A DNA stretch of 11,242 nucleotides from Betaproteobacteria bacterium (GCA_011391295.1 JAABQT010000029.1:1-11242), one strand, 5' to 3'; shown: positions 1 to 6,990, counted from the stretch's first letter. The notes: a model not told the origin generated them from the letters alone. Numbers and translations are program-made.

Positions 1-1
1 G

Positions 2-1135
2 TGCTCGCCGACGCGCTTTGCGCTCGCCACCGGGCGCTGGCAGCACCGGCTGCGCGGCGGTGCCGACGAGCCCATCTCGGGCCGCACGCGCGGCAATCCG
101 GTGCTGGGACTGCCGCCGGCGCACCCGACGCTCGCCTCGCTGCTGCGCGACGCGGGCTACGCCACGGCGCTGGTCGGCAAGTGGCACCTGGGCTATCCGC
201 CGCACTTTCACCCGCTCAAGAGCGGCTACCAGGAATTCTTCGGCTCCCTGTCCGGCGGCTTCGACTACTTCACCCATTGCGACACGGCGGGCGTGCACGA
301 CCTGTGGGACGGCGAGAAGGAGATCCACCGTTCGGGCTACATGACCGACCTTCTATCCGCGCGCGCTGTGGACTATGTCGCGCGCCAGCGCAGGGAGCCG
401 TTCCTCCTGTCGCTGCACTACAGCGCGCCGCACTGGCCCTGGGAAACGCGTGCCGACGAAGCCGAAGCGAAGCGCATCGAGAAGCTCTGGCATACCGACG
501 GCGGCTCGCTCGCCGTGTACCAGAAGATGATCCACCATATGGACGAGGGCATCGGCAAGGTGCTCGCCGCGCTGCCCGACCCGCAGAACACGCTCATCGT
601 CTTCACCAGCGACAACGGCGGCGAGCGTTTCGCCGACACCTGGCCGCTGGTGGGCAAGAAGATGGACCTGCTGGAAGGCGGCATCCGCGTGCCCTACGTC
701 GTGCGCTGGCCCGCGCGCGTGAAGCCGGGCGGAGTCACCGCGCAGCACGCGATCACCATGGACTGGGTGGCGACCTTTCTCGAGGCGGCGGGCGCGAAAG
801 CGCACCCCGACTATCCGCTTGACGGCCTCAGCCTGCTCCCGGTACTGGAGAATCCGGAGGCGGCTTTTGCGCGCGATCTGTTCTGGCGCATGAAGTATCG
901 CAGCCAGCGTGCGGTGCGCTCGGGCGACTGGAAGTATTTCGCCAGCGAAGACGGCGAATTCCTCTTCAACCTCGCGCTGGATGCGCGCGAGCGCGCCAAC
1001 TACGCCAGGCGCGAGCCAGGGCGGCTGGCCGCATTGCGTGCGAAATACGAAGCGTGGGAGAAATCGATTCCCCCGATGCCGCCGGACGCGGCGTTCTCGA
1101 TTCCCTACACCCGCGCCGACCTCGCGCATTTCTAA
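2..1135 (+). CDS. Sulfatase, formylglycine-dependent (3' part; 5' end outside the window)
   Basis: Hydrolyses a sulfate ester; the substrate cannot be read from the sequence. The reading frame is open from base 2, and its first codons spell CSPTR, the C-x-P/T/S-x-R signature whose cysteine is oxidised to the formylglycine nucleophile. The second signature, with VGKWHLGY, lies at 176-196 and supplies the conserved Lys and His. A further active-site segment, HYSAPHWPWE, is near 415-444. The metal-binding FTSDNGG lies at 602-622, and the GKKMDLLEGG lysine segment follows near 652-681. The visible part is 377 residues ending in TAA. The missing upstream part should hold the N-terminal metal-binding Asp pair and possibly a signal peptide, so cellular location cannot be judged. 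It heads a same-strand group with the GGT remnant, the propeller and the ABM protein. The family is secure; the specificity (choline, aryl or glycan sulfate) is unknown. A sulfatase-modifying FGE enzyme would be needed and is not in the window. Confidence 0.93.
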   Translation, partial: CSPTRFALATGRWQHRLRGGADEPISGRTRGNPVLGLPPAHPTLASLLRDAGYATALVGKWHLGYPPHFHPLKSGYQEFFGSLSGGFDYFTHCDTAGVHDLWDGEKEIHRSGYMTDLLSARAVDYVARQRREPFLLSLHYSAPHWPWETRADEAEAKRIEKLWHTDGGSLAVYQKMIHHMDEGIGKVLAALPDPQNTLIVFTSDNGGERFADTWPLVGKKMDLLEGGIRVPYVVRWPARVKPGGVTAQHAITMDWVATFLEAAGAKAHPDYPLDGLSLLPVLENPEAAFARDLFWRMKYRSQRAVRSGDWKYFASEDGEFLFNLALDARERANYARREPGRLAALRAKYEAWEKSIPPMPPDAAFSIPYTRADLAHF

Positions 1136-1163
1136 ATGGGGACAGACCTCATTTTTCTCATTT
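1136..1163. repeat. GGGGACAGACC repeat-like segment (possible REP/RAYT-element end)
   Basis: Directly after the sulfatase stop comes AATGGGGACAGACCTC, then an unusually T-rich run (ATTTTTCTCATTT) that stands out from the GC-rich surroundings. From memory, GGGGACAGACC followed by a T-rich stretch is common in intergenic repeats and at the ends of REP-associated tyrosine transposase (Y1, COG1943) elements in many proteobacteria. Only one copy is seen here, there is no transposase, and no partner in inverted orientation was found in the window. The segment also holds a tandem CTCATTT (1149-1155 and 1157-1163). It could be a lone repeat, a solo end left by an excised element, or chance. Confidence 0.45.
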
Positions 1164-1176
1164 GGCCAGAAGCCCT

Positions 1177-1653
1177 ATGAGCAGTCGCGCCTACCGGATC
1201 CTCCCCACGGAGGGCAGGACTTTCCACCCGCGGCTTCTGGGCACGCGCGGCGCGGTTGCCTCGAGCAGCAACCTCTCTGCCAGTGCCGGTGCGGATGTGC
1301 TCAAGTCAGGCGGCAACGCCATCGACGCCGCGGTGGTGGCCAGCTTCGTCGAAGGTCTCGTCAATCCGCAGATGCACACCATCGGCGGCGAGTGCCCGAT
1401 GCTCGTGCGGCTCGCGGGCTTCTTCGCGCCGCACGCCTCGGAGCCGAACCGCGTGCGCATCGAGCCCCGGTTCGGCGACAAGGTGCTGGACGAGCTGCGC
1501 CGGCGCGGCCATGATCTGGACGTCGCGCCCGACTGGACCGAAGGCTTCGTGCCCTGCGCGGCGTTCGACGGGGACACGGGGCTCGTCGAGGCCGGCTGCG
1601 ATCCGCGCGGCTCCAAGTCCGAATGCTTTCCCGCGTTTGCAATGGCCTGGTGA
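1177..1653 (+). pseudogene. Gamma-glutamyltransferase remnant with large in-frame internal deletion
   Basis: The 158-residue frame joins the two ends of a gamma-glutamyltransferase (Ntn-hydrolase superfamily, usually about 530-590 residues). Residues 23-78 match the family N-terminus: GAVASS, then LKSGGNAIDAAVVASF, then the HTIGGECPMLV segment that corresponds to the usual G-G-G-G-F-x-L motif. Residues about 92-158 match the C-terminus: RVRIEPRF, LDELRRRGHDLDV, the CDPRG segment (normally A-x-D-P-R) and a terminal AMAW like the family's G-Y-A-x-G-W. Everything between, including the self-cleavage site and catalytic threonine, is absent. The join falls around 1405-1450 and keeps the frame open, so there is no internal stop. 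The ATG at 1177 has only a weak CAGAAG ahead of it. It cannot be an active transferase. The alternative is a reused small protein, but I see no support beyond the open frame. Confidence 0.82.
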
Positions 1654-1658
1654 TTTCC

Positions 1659-1666
1659 GGAAAGGG
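1659..1666 (+). promoter_or_regulatory. Shine-Dalgarno for the NHL-repeat gene
   Basis: GGAAAGGG lies 6 bases before the ATG at 1673. It fixes this start against the much longer open frame upstream, which only shadows the GGT remnant. Confidence 0.7.
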
Positions 1667-1672
1667 CGTCTG

Positions 1673-2635
1673 ATGTCGATCGTCTTGGGAAGTGGCGAGC
1701 ACCGCTACCGTGTGGTTGAAAACTGGGCGCAGCTGCCCGAGGGCTGGGAGCTCAAGGACGCGGCGGCGGTCGCCTGCGACAGCAAGGACCGCGTCTACGT
1801 GTTCAACCGCGGCGAGCACCCGATGATGGTGTTCGACCGCGACGGCAAGTTCCTGCGCTCCTGGGGCGAGGGCACGTTTCCCCGCGCGCACGGCCTGCAC
1901 ATCGACGCCAACGACATCCTGTATTGCACCGACGACGGCGGCCACATCGTGCGCAAGTGCACCACCGAGGGCAAGGTGCTGCTCGAGCTCGGCGTTGCCG
2001 GGAAAGCGGCGCCGTTCATGAGCGGCAAGCCCTTTCACCGCTGCACGCACACGGCGCTTTCGCCCGAGGGCGAGATCTACGTCAGCGACGGCTACGGCAA
2101 CGCGAAAGTGCACAAGTACTCGCCGGACGGCAAGCTGCTCAAGTCCTGGGGCGAGCCGGGCAGCGATCCCGGCCAGTTCAATGTCGTGCACAACATCGTC
2201 ACCGACGCCGAAGGCTGGGTGTACGTCGCCGACCGCGAGAACCACCGCGTGCAGGTGTTCGACGGCAACGGCAAGTACGAAACGCAGTGGAACAACATGC
2301 ACCGGCCCTGCGGCCTGTATTGCTGCCGCGGGCCGCGGCTGCAGTTCATCATCGGCGAGCTCGGGCCGGGGATGAGCATCAACCGCAACTATTCCAACCT
2401 CGGGCCGCGCCTGAGTTTCGTCGACGCCGAGGGCAAGCTGATTGCGCGGCTCGGCGGCGAGCAGGGCCCCGGACTGGAGGCGGGCCGCTTCATCGCCCCG
2501 CACGGCCTGGCGGTCGATTCGCACGGCGACATCTACGTCGGCGAAGTGAGCTACACCGAATTTCCGCGCCTGTATCCGGACCAGAGCATTCCGAAGGGCA
2601 TGCGCTCGCTGCAAAAACTCACCAAAGTCGTCTGA
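1673..2635 (+). CDS. NHL-repeat six-bladed beta-propeller protein
   Basis: A 320-residue protein built of NHL-type blades. Repeating cores have the form D-x-x-G-x-(I/V)-Y-V-(S/A)-D-x-x-N-x-(R/K)-V-x-x-(F/Y): DSKDRVYVFNRGEHPMMVF near residues 35-53, then DANDILYCTDDGG, PEGEIYVSDGYGN, DAEGWVYVADRENHRVQVF and a closing DSHGDIYVGEV. Propellers like this resemble the lyase domain of peptidylglycine alpha-amidating enzyme and lactonase/gluconolactonase relatives, and automatic annotation often calls them peptidyl-alpha-hydroxyglycine lyase-like. I cannot assign an activity from the sequence. There is no signal peptide or membrane segment, so it is probably cytosolic. The gene starts 19 bases after the GGT remnant and the ABM gene follows 14 bases later, which suggests one operon. 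Its catabolic setting makes a lactone or ester hydrolase role plausible, but that is inference. Confidence 0.88.
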   Translation: MSIVLGSGEHRYRVVENWAQLPEGWELKDAAAVACDSKDRVYVFNRGEHPMMVFDRDGKFLRSWGEGTFPRAHGLHIDANDILYCTDDGGHIVRKCTTEGKVLLELGVAGKAAPFMSGKPFHRCTHTALSPEGEIYVSDGYGNAKVHKYSPDGKLLKSWGEPGSDPGQFNVVHNIVTDAEGWVYVADRENHRVQVFDGNGKYETQWNNMHRPCGLYCCRGPRLQFIIGELGPGMSINRNYSNLGPRLSFVDAEGKLIARLGGEQGPGLEAGRFIAPHGLAVDSHGDIYVGEVSYTEFPRLYPDQSIPKGMRSLQKLTKVV

Positions 2636-2649
2636 GAGGGAAAATCGAA

Positions 2650-2958
2650 ATGATCCATGTCATCGCTATCATCACCGCCAAGCCCGGCATGCGCGAGAAC
2701 ATCCTGCAGCACGCCCGCGCCAATCTGGCCGCGGTCAGGGCCGAAAAGGGCTGCATCGAATACGGCGCGACCGTGGATGCGGAGAATGCGCTGCCGATGC
2801 AGACCAAGTGCGGCCCCGACACTTTCATCGTCGTCGAGAAGTGGGAAAGCATGGACGCGCTGAAGGCGCACGCCGCGGCACCTCACATGGCGGCCTATGC
2901 GGGGAAAGTGAAGGAAATGATCGCCAGCCGCGTCATCCACATCCTGCAGCCGACCTGA
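2650..2958 (+). CDS. ABM-family monooxygenase (putative quinol monooxygenase, YgiN-like)
   Basis: A 102-residue protein of the antibiotic biosynthesis monooxygenase (dimeric ferredoxin-like) fold. It begins MIHVIAIITAKPG, has the central KGCIEYGATVD strand, and carries the family's typical FIVVEKWESMDALKAH segment followed by PHMAAY. Relatives are cofactor-less oxygenases on quinols or polyketides, or stress-linked proteins of unknown activity. Length and organisation fit the family exactly. AGAGGG at 2635-2640 lies 9 bases ahead of the ATG and overlaps the stop of the propeller gene, so the two are probably co-transcribed. The gene ends 6 bases from the convergent reductase. The substrate is unknown; fold confidence is high, function low. 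Confidence 0.9.
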   Translation: MIHVIAIITAKPGMRENILQHARANLAAVRAEKGCIEYGATVDAENALPMQTKCGPDTFIVVEKWESMDALKAHAAAPHMAAYAGKVKEMIASRVIHILQPT

Positions 2959-2964
2959 CGACGC

Positions 2965-3897
2965 TCAGCCGCGCGGCTTCGACTCGATCAGCCGCACCAG
3001 GGCGGTCAGGGCTCGGTTCGCGGGCGTCGGCACGCCGAGCGCCGCGCCCCGGCGCACCACGAAGCCATTGAGATGCTCGATCTCCGTCGGCTTGCCGCGG
3101 GCGAGATCCTGCGCGGTGGAGGAAAACTGCGTCGGCATGGCTGCGGCGATCTTGTAGGTCCGCTCGAGCATGTCGGATGCCATGATCACGCCGCTGGCCC
3201 TGGCGAGCGCCAGTGTTTCCTCGACAACATCGCGCATGACGTCGCGAATGCCCGGGCCTTCGATCATTTTTCCGTACGGCAGCTGCGTGATGGCGGAAAG
3301 AGCGTTGTAGGCGCAATTCACCACCAGCTTCGCCCATAGCTCGCCAGCCACGTTGTCGGACACCGCGACAGGTACGCCGGCACCCTCGAACCAGCCCTTC
3401 ACCCGCGTCAGCGCGCCGGGCGGCACCTTGCCGCCAAGGTCGCCGATTACCAGATCGCCGCGGCCATGGTGTTTGAGATGTCCCGGACCGGCCATTTCGG
3501 TGGCCACGTAGACCACTGCGGGGATCACCGGCTGCGCGATGCGCGCCTGGATGCGCTCGGTGTTGTCGACGCCGTTCTGCAGGTTCACCACGAGGGCGCC
3601 GGGGTCGAGAAAAGGGGCCATCTGCGCGGCGGCGTCCTCCGTGTCGGTGGACTTCACGCAGAACAGGATCAGCCGGCACTTGCGCACGGCGCACGCCTCG
3701 GTGCTCGCCTCGACCGCGACCTGCTCGTTGAACGTCAGGCCCTCGAAGCGCAGGCCCCGCGCCCTGAACGCGTCGACATGGAGCGGGCGGCCGATCAGCG
3801 TCACCTCGTGCCCCGCGCGTGCCAGCATGGCGCCGAAGAAGCAGCCCACCGCGCCCGCGCCGAGCACCGCCACCCGGATTGACTCGCCGTTCGCCAT
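2965..3897 (-). CDS. Ketopantoate reductase-family dehydrogenase (2-dehydropantoate 2-reductase, ApbA/PanE-like)
   Basis: A 310-residue NADP-dependent reductase with the two-domain PanE layout. The N-terminal Rossmann fold shows VAVLGAGAVGCFFG (glycine motif at residues 13-18) and the FCVKSTDT strand near 79-86. NLQNGVDN near 105-112 is the conserved N-G-x-x-N loop. The C-terminal helical domain has ELWAKLVVNCAYNALSAI with the expected catalytic Lys190 and Asn194, and TEIEHLNG, which carries the glutamate region. All key residues are present. The ATG at 3897 is the only methionine near the fold start; the open frame that runs further upstream is antisense to the aldolase gene and is rejected. 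No Shine-Dalgarno is visible, but a TATATT box sits 7 bases before the start. No pantothenate gene is nearby, so it may reduce another 2-oxo acid in a catabolic pathway. Confidence 0.92.
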   Translation of the reverse strand: MANGESIRVAVLGAGAVGCFFGAMLARAGHEVTLIGRPLHVDAFRARGLRFEGLTFNEQVAVEASTEACAVRKCRLILFCVKSTDTEDAAAQMAPFLDPGALVVNLQNGVDNTERIQARIAQPVIPAVVYVATEMAGPGHLKHHGRGDLVIGDLGGKVPPGALTRVKGWFEGAGVPVAVSDNVAGELWAKLVVNCAYNALSAITQLPYGKMIEGPGIRDVMRDVVEETLALARASGVIMASDMLERTYKIAAAMPTQFSSTAQDLARGKPTEIEHLNGFVVRRGAALGVPTPANRALTALVRLIESKPRG

Positions 3898-3904
3898 CGG
3901 TGCC

Positions 3905-3912
3905 AATATACT
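3905..3912. promoter_or_regulatory. Overlapping divergent -10-like boxes
   Basis: In the 48-base gap between the divergent reductase and aldolase genes, the AT-rich core AATATACT holds TATACT (3907-3912, plus strand, one mismatch to TATAAT) and TATATT (3910-3905, minus strand). No good -35 was found at 16-18 bases on either side; a TTGACT at 3879-3884 is 22 bases away on the plus strand, which is too far. This is a candidate only. Confidence 0.35.
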
Positions 3913-3933
3913 GCGGCCGAAGCCATCCTCCCC

Positions 3934-3938
3934 GAGGG
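3934..3938 (+). promoter_or_regulatory. Shine-Dalgarno for the class II aldolase gene
   Basis: GAGGG lies 7 bases before the ATG at 3946 and supports that start. Confidence 0.6.
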
Positions 3939-3945
3939 TTCCGCC

Positions 3946-4713
3946 ATGTCCGTCCACAAGCTCACCGCCAGTCGCGCCGCCGACCCGATCAGGGAGGCGA
4001 GGATCCACCTCGCCGCCGCGCACCGCCTCGCCGTGCTGGATGAACTGGAGGAGGGCATCGACAACCATTTCACCGTCACGGTGCCCGGACGGGACGACCG
4101 CTACCTGATCCTGCCGTTCGGCCTGCACTGGTCCGAGGCGCGGGCGAGCGACATGATCGTGTTCGAGGAATCGGGCAAGACGCTCGAAGGCGACGGCGTG
4201 GTGGAGCTCTCGGCGCAATGCATCCACGCGCCCATCCACCGCATTTGCGGCGCGCGCGTGGTGATGCACACGCACCAGACCTGGGCGGTGGCGCTCAACA
4301 TGCTGAAGGACAACCGCCTGCTGCCCGCGAGCCAGACCGCGGCCTTCTTCCACGGCCACGTGGCCTACGACGACACCTACACGGGAACGGCGGACACGCT
4401 CGACGAGGGCGAGCGCCTGGCGCGCGTGACCGGGGACAAGCACGTGCTGTTCATGAAAAACCACGGCGTGCTGGTGACCGGTGCCACGGTGGCGCAGGCC
4501 TACCGCCGGCTCTACAAACTCGAGCGCGTGTGCCGTGCGCAGGTGCTGGCGCTGGGCACCGGCAAGCCGATCGAAGTGCTTTCGGAGGCCATCGTGGCCG
4601 AGGTGCAGTCACCGCCCGTGAACGACCGCCATTCACGCATCGAGCGTGAGCGCATGTTCTTCGAGGCCATGATGCGCGTGCTCGACCGGGAGCTGCCGGG
4701 CTACACCGACTGA
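3946..4713 (+). CDS. Class II aldolase/adducin family protein
   Basis: A 255-residue protein of the zinc-dependent class II aldolase/adducin fold (relatives: fuculose-phosphate aldolase, ribulose-phosphate epimerase). It shows the N-terminal DNHFTVTVPG segment (residues 39-48), LPFGLHWSEARASDM, and the metal-binding VVMHTHQTW with His108 and His110. FHGHVAYDDTYTG follows, and the third ligand is in KNHGVLVTG (His173). At the position of the catalytic glutamate of sugar-phosphate aldolases (S-S-E before the first helix) it has S-A-Q, as in adducin-like members that are not proven aldolases. The reaction is therefore open: aldol cleavage, decarboxylation or another enolate chemistry. It is divergent from the reductase and 8 bases upstream of an MFS gene, which suggests uptake and breakdown of a hydroxy- or oxo-acid. 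That role is inference. Confidence 0.9.
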   Translation: MSVHKLTASRAADPIREARIHLAAAHRLAVLDELEEGIDNHFTVTVPGRDDRYLILPFGLHWSEARASDMIVFEESGKTLEGDGVVELSAQCIHAPIHRICGARVVMHTHQTWAVALNMLKDNRLLPASQTAAFFHGHVAYDDTYTGTADTLDEGERLARVTGDKHVLFMKNHGVLVTGATVAQAYRRLYKLERVCRAQVLALGTGKPIEVLSEAIVAEVQSPPVNDRHSRIERERMFFEAMMRVLDRELPGYTD

Positions 4714-4721
4714 AGGCGGGC

Positions 4722-5966
4722 TTGACCCGGTTGTCGTGGCTGCGCCGGGATCGCTCGGCGGCGATGCCGTTCATCATGCTGGCGACGCTGATCGACATGA
4801 TGTCGATCGGCCTGATCATTCCCGTGCTGCCGGCGATGGTCGGCGAATTCACCGGCTCGCAGGCGGACCAGGCCTACTGGTACGGCGCGGTGACCTTCGC
4901 CTTCAGCCTGGCGAATTTTTTCAGTTCACCGGTTCTCGGTGCGCTCTCGGACAACCGCGGACGGCGCCTCGTGCTGCTGCTCGGATTCTGCGGCATGGCG
5001 TTCAGTTTCCTCGCCACCGTGCTGGCCACTGCAATGTGGGTGCTGATCGCGGTGCGGGTGGTGAGCGGTGCGATGCAGGCCAACCTCTCGGTCGCCAATG
5101 CCTACGTCGCGGACATCACGCCGCCCGAGATGCGCGCCAGGCGCTTCGGCATGCTGGGGGCGATGTTCGGCGTGGGCTTCATCCTCGGCCCGGTGATGGG
5201 CGGGCTGCTGGGCGCGATCGACCTGCGCCTGCCGTTTTTCGTCGCCGGCACCCTGGCGCTGCTCAACCTGTCTTACGGCTACTTCGTGCTGCCCGAATCG
5301 CTGCCGCCGGCGCGCCGGCGCGCTTTCGAGTGGAAGGCACTCAACCCGTTCGGCGCGCTGCACGGCCTGGCGCAGACCAAGGGGGTGGGGCTGCTGGTGG
5401 CCGTGATCGCGTGCAGCGGGCTGGCGCAGTTCGTGCTCTACACCACCTGGGTGCTGTACACGACCTTCAAGTTCGGATGGGGGCCGCTGGAAAACGGCTG
5501 GTCGCTTGCTGCGGTCGGACTTGTGTCGGCGATCGTGCAGGGCTTGCTGCTGGGTCGCCTGCTCCGGCGCTTCAGCCCGCGCCGCCTGGCGGTGCTCGGC
5601 CTGCTGTCATCGACCCTCGCCTACCTGATGTGGGGCGCCGCGACCGAGGGTTGGATGATGTTCGCGATCATTTTCGTCAACCTGCTCGGCGCCACGGTGG
5701 CGGCGTCCATCCAGAGCCTCATTTCGCAGGCGGCAGATGCGCGCAACCAGGGGCAGGCGCTCGGCGCGGTGGGCGGCCTGAACAGCCTGATGGCGGTGAT
5801 CGCCCCGACGATCGGCGCGCCGCTGCTGGCGATGGTTTCGCACCTGCCCCAGGGAGACTGGCGCATCGGCGCGCCGTTTTACTTCTGCGCCGCTCTGCAG
5901 GCGGCATCGCTCGCCCTCGCGGTGATCCACTTCCGCGGCGAACGCCGCGCGCGGCTCGCCGGCTAG
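4722..5966 (+). CDS. MFS transporter, TetA-like (DHA1-type)
   Basis: A 414-residue membrane carrier with about twelve hydrophobic segments. The MFS motif A after the second segment is clear: GALSDNRGRR at residues 73-82. The first segment, LIDMMSIGLIIPVLPAM, has the D-x-x-S-x-G-x-x-x-P-x-L-P pattern of TetA-type proton antiporters, and a charged central loop (PARRRAFEWKALNP) separates the two halves. I chose the TTG at 4722 because GAAGG at 4712-4716, overlapping the aldolase stop, gives 5-base spacing. TTG at 4731 and ATG at 4764 are alternatives; the ATG would still keep the first membrane segment. The tight junction implies co-expression with the aldolase. TetA-like carriers are often exporters, but those beside catabolic enzymes can be importers. 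The substrate is unknown. Confidence 0.9.
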   Translation: MTRLSWLRRDRSAAMPFIMLATLIDMMSIGLIIPVLPAMVGEFTGSQADQAYWYGAVTFAFSLANFFSSPVLGALSDNRGRRLVLLLGFCGMAFSFLATVLATAMWVLIAVRVVSGAMQANLSVANAYVADITPPEMRARRFGMLGAMFGVGFILGPVMGGLLGAIDLRLPFFVAGTLALLNLSYGYFVLPESLPPARRRAFEWKALNPFGALHGLAQTKGVGLLVAVIACSGLAQFVLYTTWVLYTTFKFGWGPLENGWSLAAVGLVSAIVQGLLLGRLLRRFSPRRLAVLGLLSSTLAYLMWGAATEGWMMFAIIFVNLLGATVAASIQSLISQAADARNQGQALGAVGGLNSLMAVIAPTIGAPLLAMVSHLPQGDWRIGAPFYFCAALQAASLALAVIHFRGERRARLAG

Positions 5967-6976
5967 CGCTTCCTCGCCAGCGCGGCGCCGGCCGCCAGCG
6001 CCTTCAGCTTGGCGATCGCGATCTCGCGCCGCATCGGCGCCATGCCGCAGTTGGTGCAGGGGAACAGGCGGTTGCGCGGCACGTACTTGAGCGCCCGCTT
6101 GATGGTCGCCGCGACTTCCTGCGGCGTTTCCACCTTGTCGGAGGCGACGTCGATCACGCCCACCAGCACGTCCTTGCCCTTGAGGAGCTTCATCAGCTCC
6201 GGCGGCACGTGCGAGTGGATGCACTCGAGCGACACCTGTTTGATCCTGCTCTTGGCCAGCGCCGGAAAGATCTGCTCGTACTGGCGCCATTCGCCGCCCA
6301 GCGTTTCCTTCCAGTCCAGGTTGGCCTTGATGCCGTAGCCGTAGCAGATGTGCACGCAGGTCGTGCACTCGAGGCCCCTGGCGGCGCGCTCGAGCGCCTT
6401 GATGCCCCATTTCTTCACGTCGCTCATGTAGACGTTGAACGCCGGCTCGTCGAACTGGATCACGTCCACGCCGTCCTTTTCCAGCCCGCGCGCTTCCTGG
6501 TTGAGGAGTTCCGCGAACGCCATCGCCAGCTTCACCTTGTCGCCGTAGTGCCGGTCGGCAATGGTGTCGACGATGGTCATCGGGCCCGGCATGGTGATCT
6601 TCAATTTCTTTTTCGTGTGCGCCCGCGCGATGCGCGCCTCGGTCTGGTGCACGCGGCCTTTCAGTCGCAGCGGTCCGACGACCACCGGCACCATGGCGTC
6701 GTAGCGGTTGTCCCGGATCCCCATCTTCACCTTGTGCTCGAAGTCGATGCCTTCGATGGCTTCGAGAAAGCCGTGCACGAAGTGCTGGCGCGACTGCTCC
6801 CCATCGGTGACGATGTCCAGGCCCGCGTCCTCCTGCTCCTTCAGCCAGAGCAGCGTCGCGTCGCGCTTGGCTTTTTCCAGGTCCGCGCCCGAGGACTTCC
6901 ACGCGGGCCAGAGCTTGTCTGTTTCGGCGAGCCAGAACGGCTTGGGCAGGCTGCCGGCGATAGTGGTCTCGAACAT
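5963..6976 (-). CDS. Core MetE-type (cobalamin-independent) methionine synthase-like methyltransferase
   Basis: A 337-residue protein corresponding only to the catalytic C-terminal barrel of MetE (full-length MetE is about 750 residues). It begins FETTIAGSLPKP, and the zinc ligands line up as His209 and Cys211 (CVHICYG), Glu251 (VSLECIHS) and Cys310 (CTNCGMAP). Other landmarks are DGEQSRQHF (58-66), MPGPMTIVD (129-137) and IQFDEPAF (173-180). Lacking the N-terminal half, such proteins use methyl donors other than methyltetrahydrofolate polyglutamate. The sequence looks to me like the MesD group of folate-independent methionine synthases, but no MesX (DUF1852) gene is adjacent. A strong GAGGAGGA at 6983-6990, 6 bases upstream, fixes the start. 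The gene follows the MFS gene by 24 bases, so they form an operon. An alternative is a methyltransferase acting on another thiol. Confidence 0.88.
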   Translation of the reverse strand: MFETTIAGSLPKPFWLAETDKLWPAWKSSGADLEKAKRDATLLWLKEQEDAGLDIVTDGEQSRQHFVHGFLEAIEGIDFEHKVKMGIRDNRYDAMVPVVVGPLRLKGRVHQTEARIARAHTKKKLKITMPGPMTIVDTIADRHYGDKVKLAMAFAELLNQEARGLEKDGVDVIQFDEPAFNVYMSDVKKWGIKALERAARGLECTTCVHICYGYGIKANLDWKETLGGEWRQYEQIFPALAKSRIKQVSLECIHSHVPPELMKLLKGKDVLVGVIDVASDKVETPQEVAATIKRALKYVPRNRLFPCTNCGMAPMRREIAIAKLKALAAGAALARKR

Positions 6977-6982
6977 GCGAAA

Positions 6983-6990
6983 TCCTCCTC
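6983..6990 (-). promoter_or_regulatory. Strong Shine-Dalgarno for the core-MetE gene
   Basis: Minus-strand GAGGAGGA lies 6 bases before the ATG at 6976. It is the strongest ribosome site in the window and predicts efficient translation of the second gene of this pair. Confidence 0.8.

Noticed and set aside
1256..1672. N-terminal extension of the NHL-repeat protein
   Set aside because: It overlaps the GGT remnant out of frame and gives Arg/Ser/Pro-rich sequence. The ATG at 1673 has a proper ribosome site.
2967..2978. Perfect palindrome AGCCGCGCGGCT near the ABM/reductase junction as a terminator
   Set aside because: It has no loop or T-run and encodes the conserved-looking end of the reductase; palindromes of this size are expected by chance at this GC content.
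3879..3884. TTGACT as -35 for the aldolase promoter
   Set aside because: A 22-base spacing to TATACT is too long for a sigma-70 promoter, and it lies inside the reductase coding sequence.
3898..4464. Long N-terminal extension of the ketopantoate reductase
   Set aside because: The extension is antisense to the class II aldolase gene. The Rossmann fold begins just after the ATG at 3897, as in other family members.
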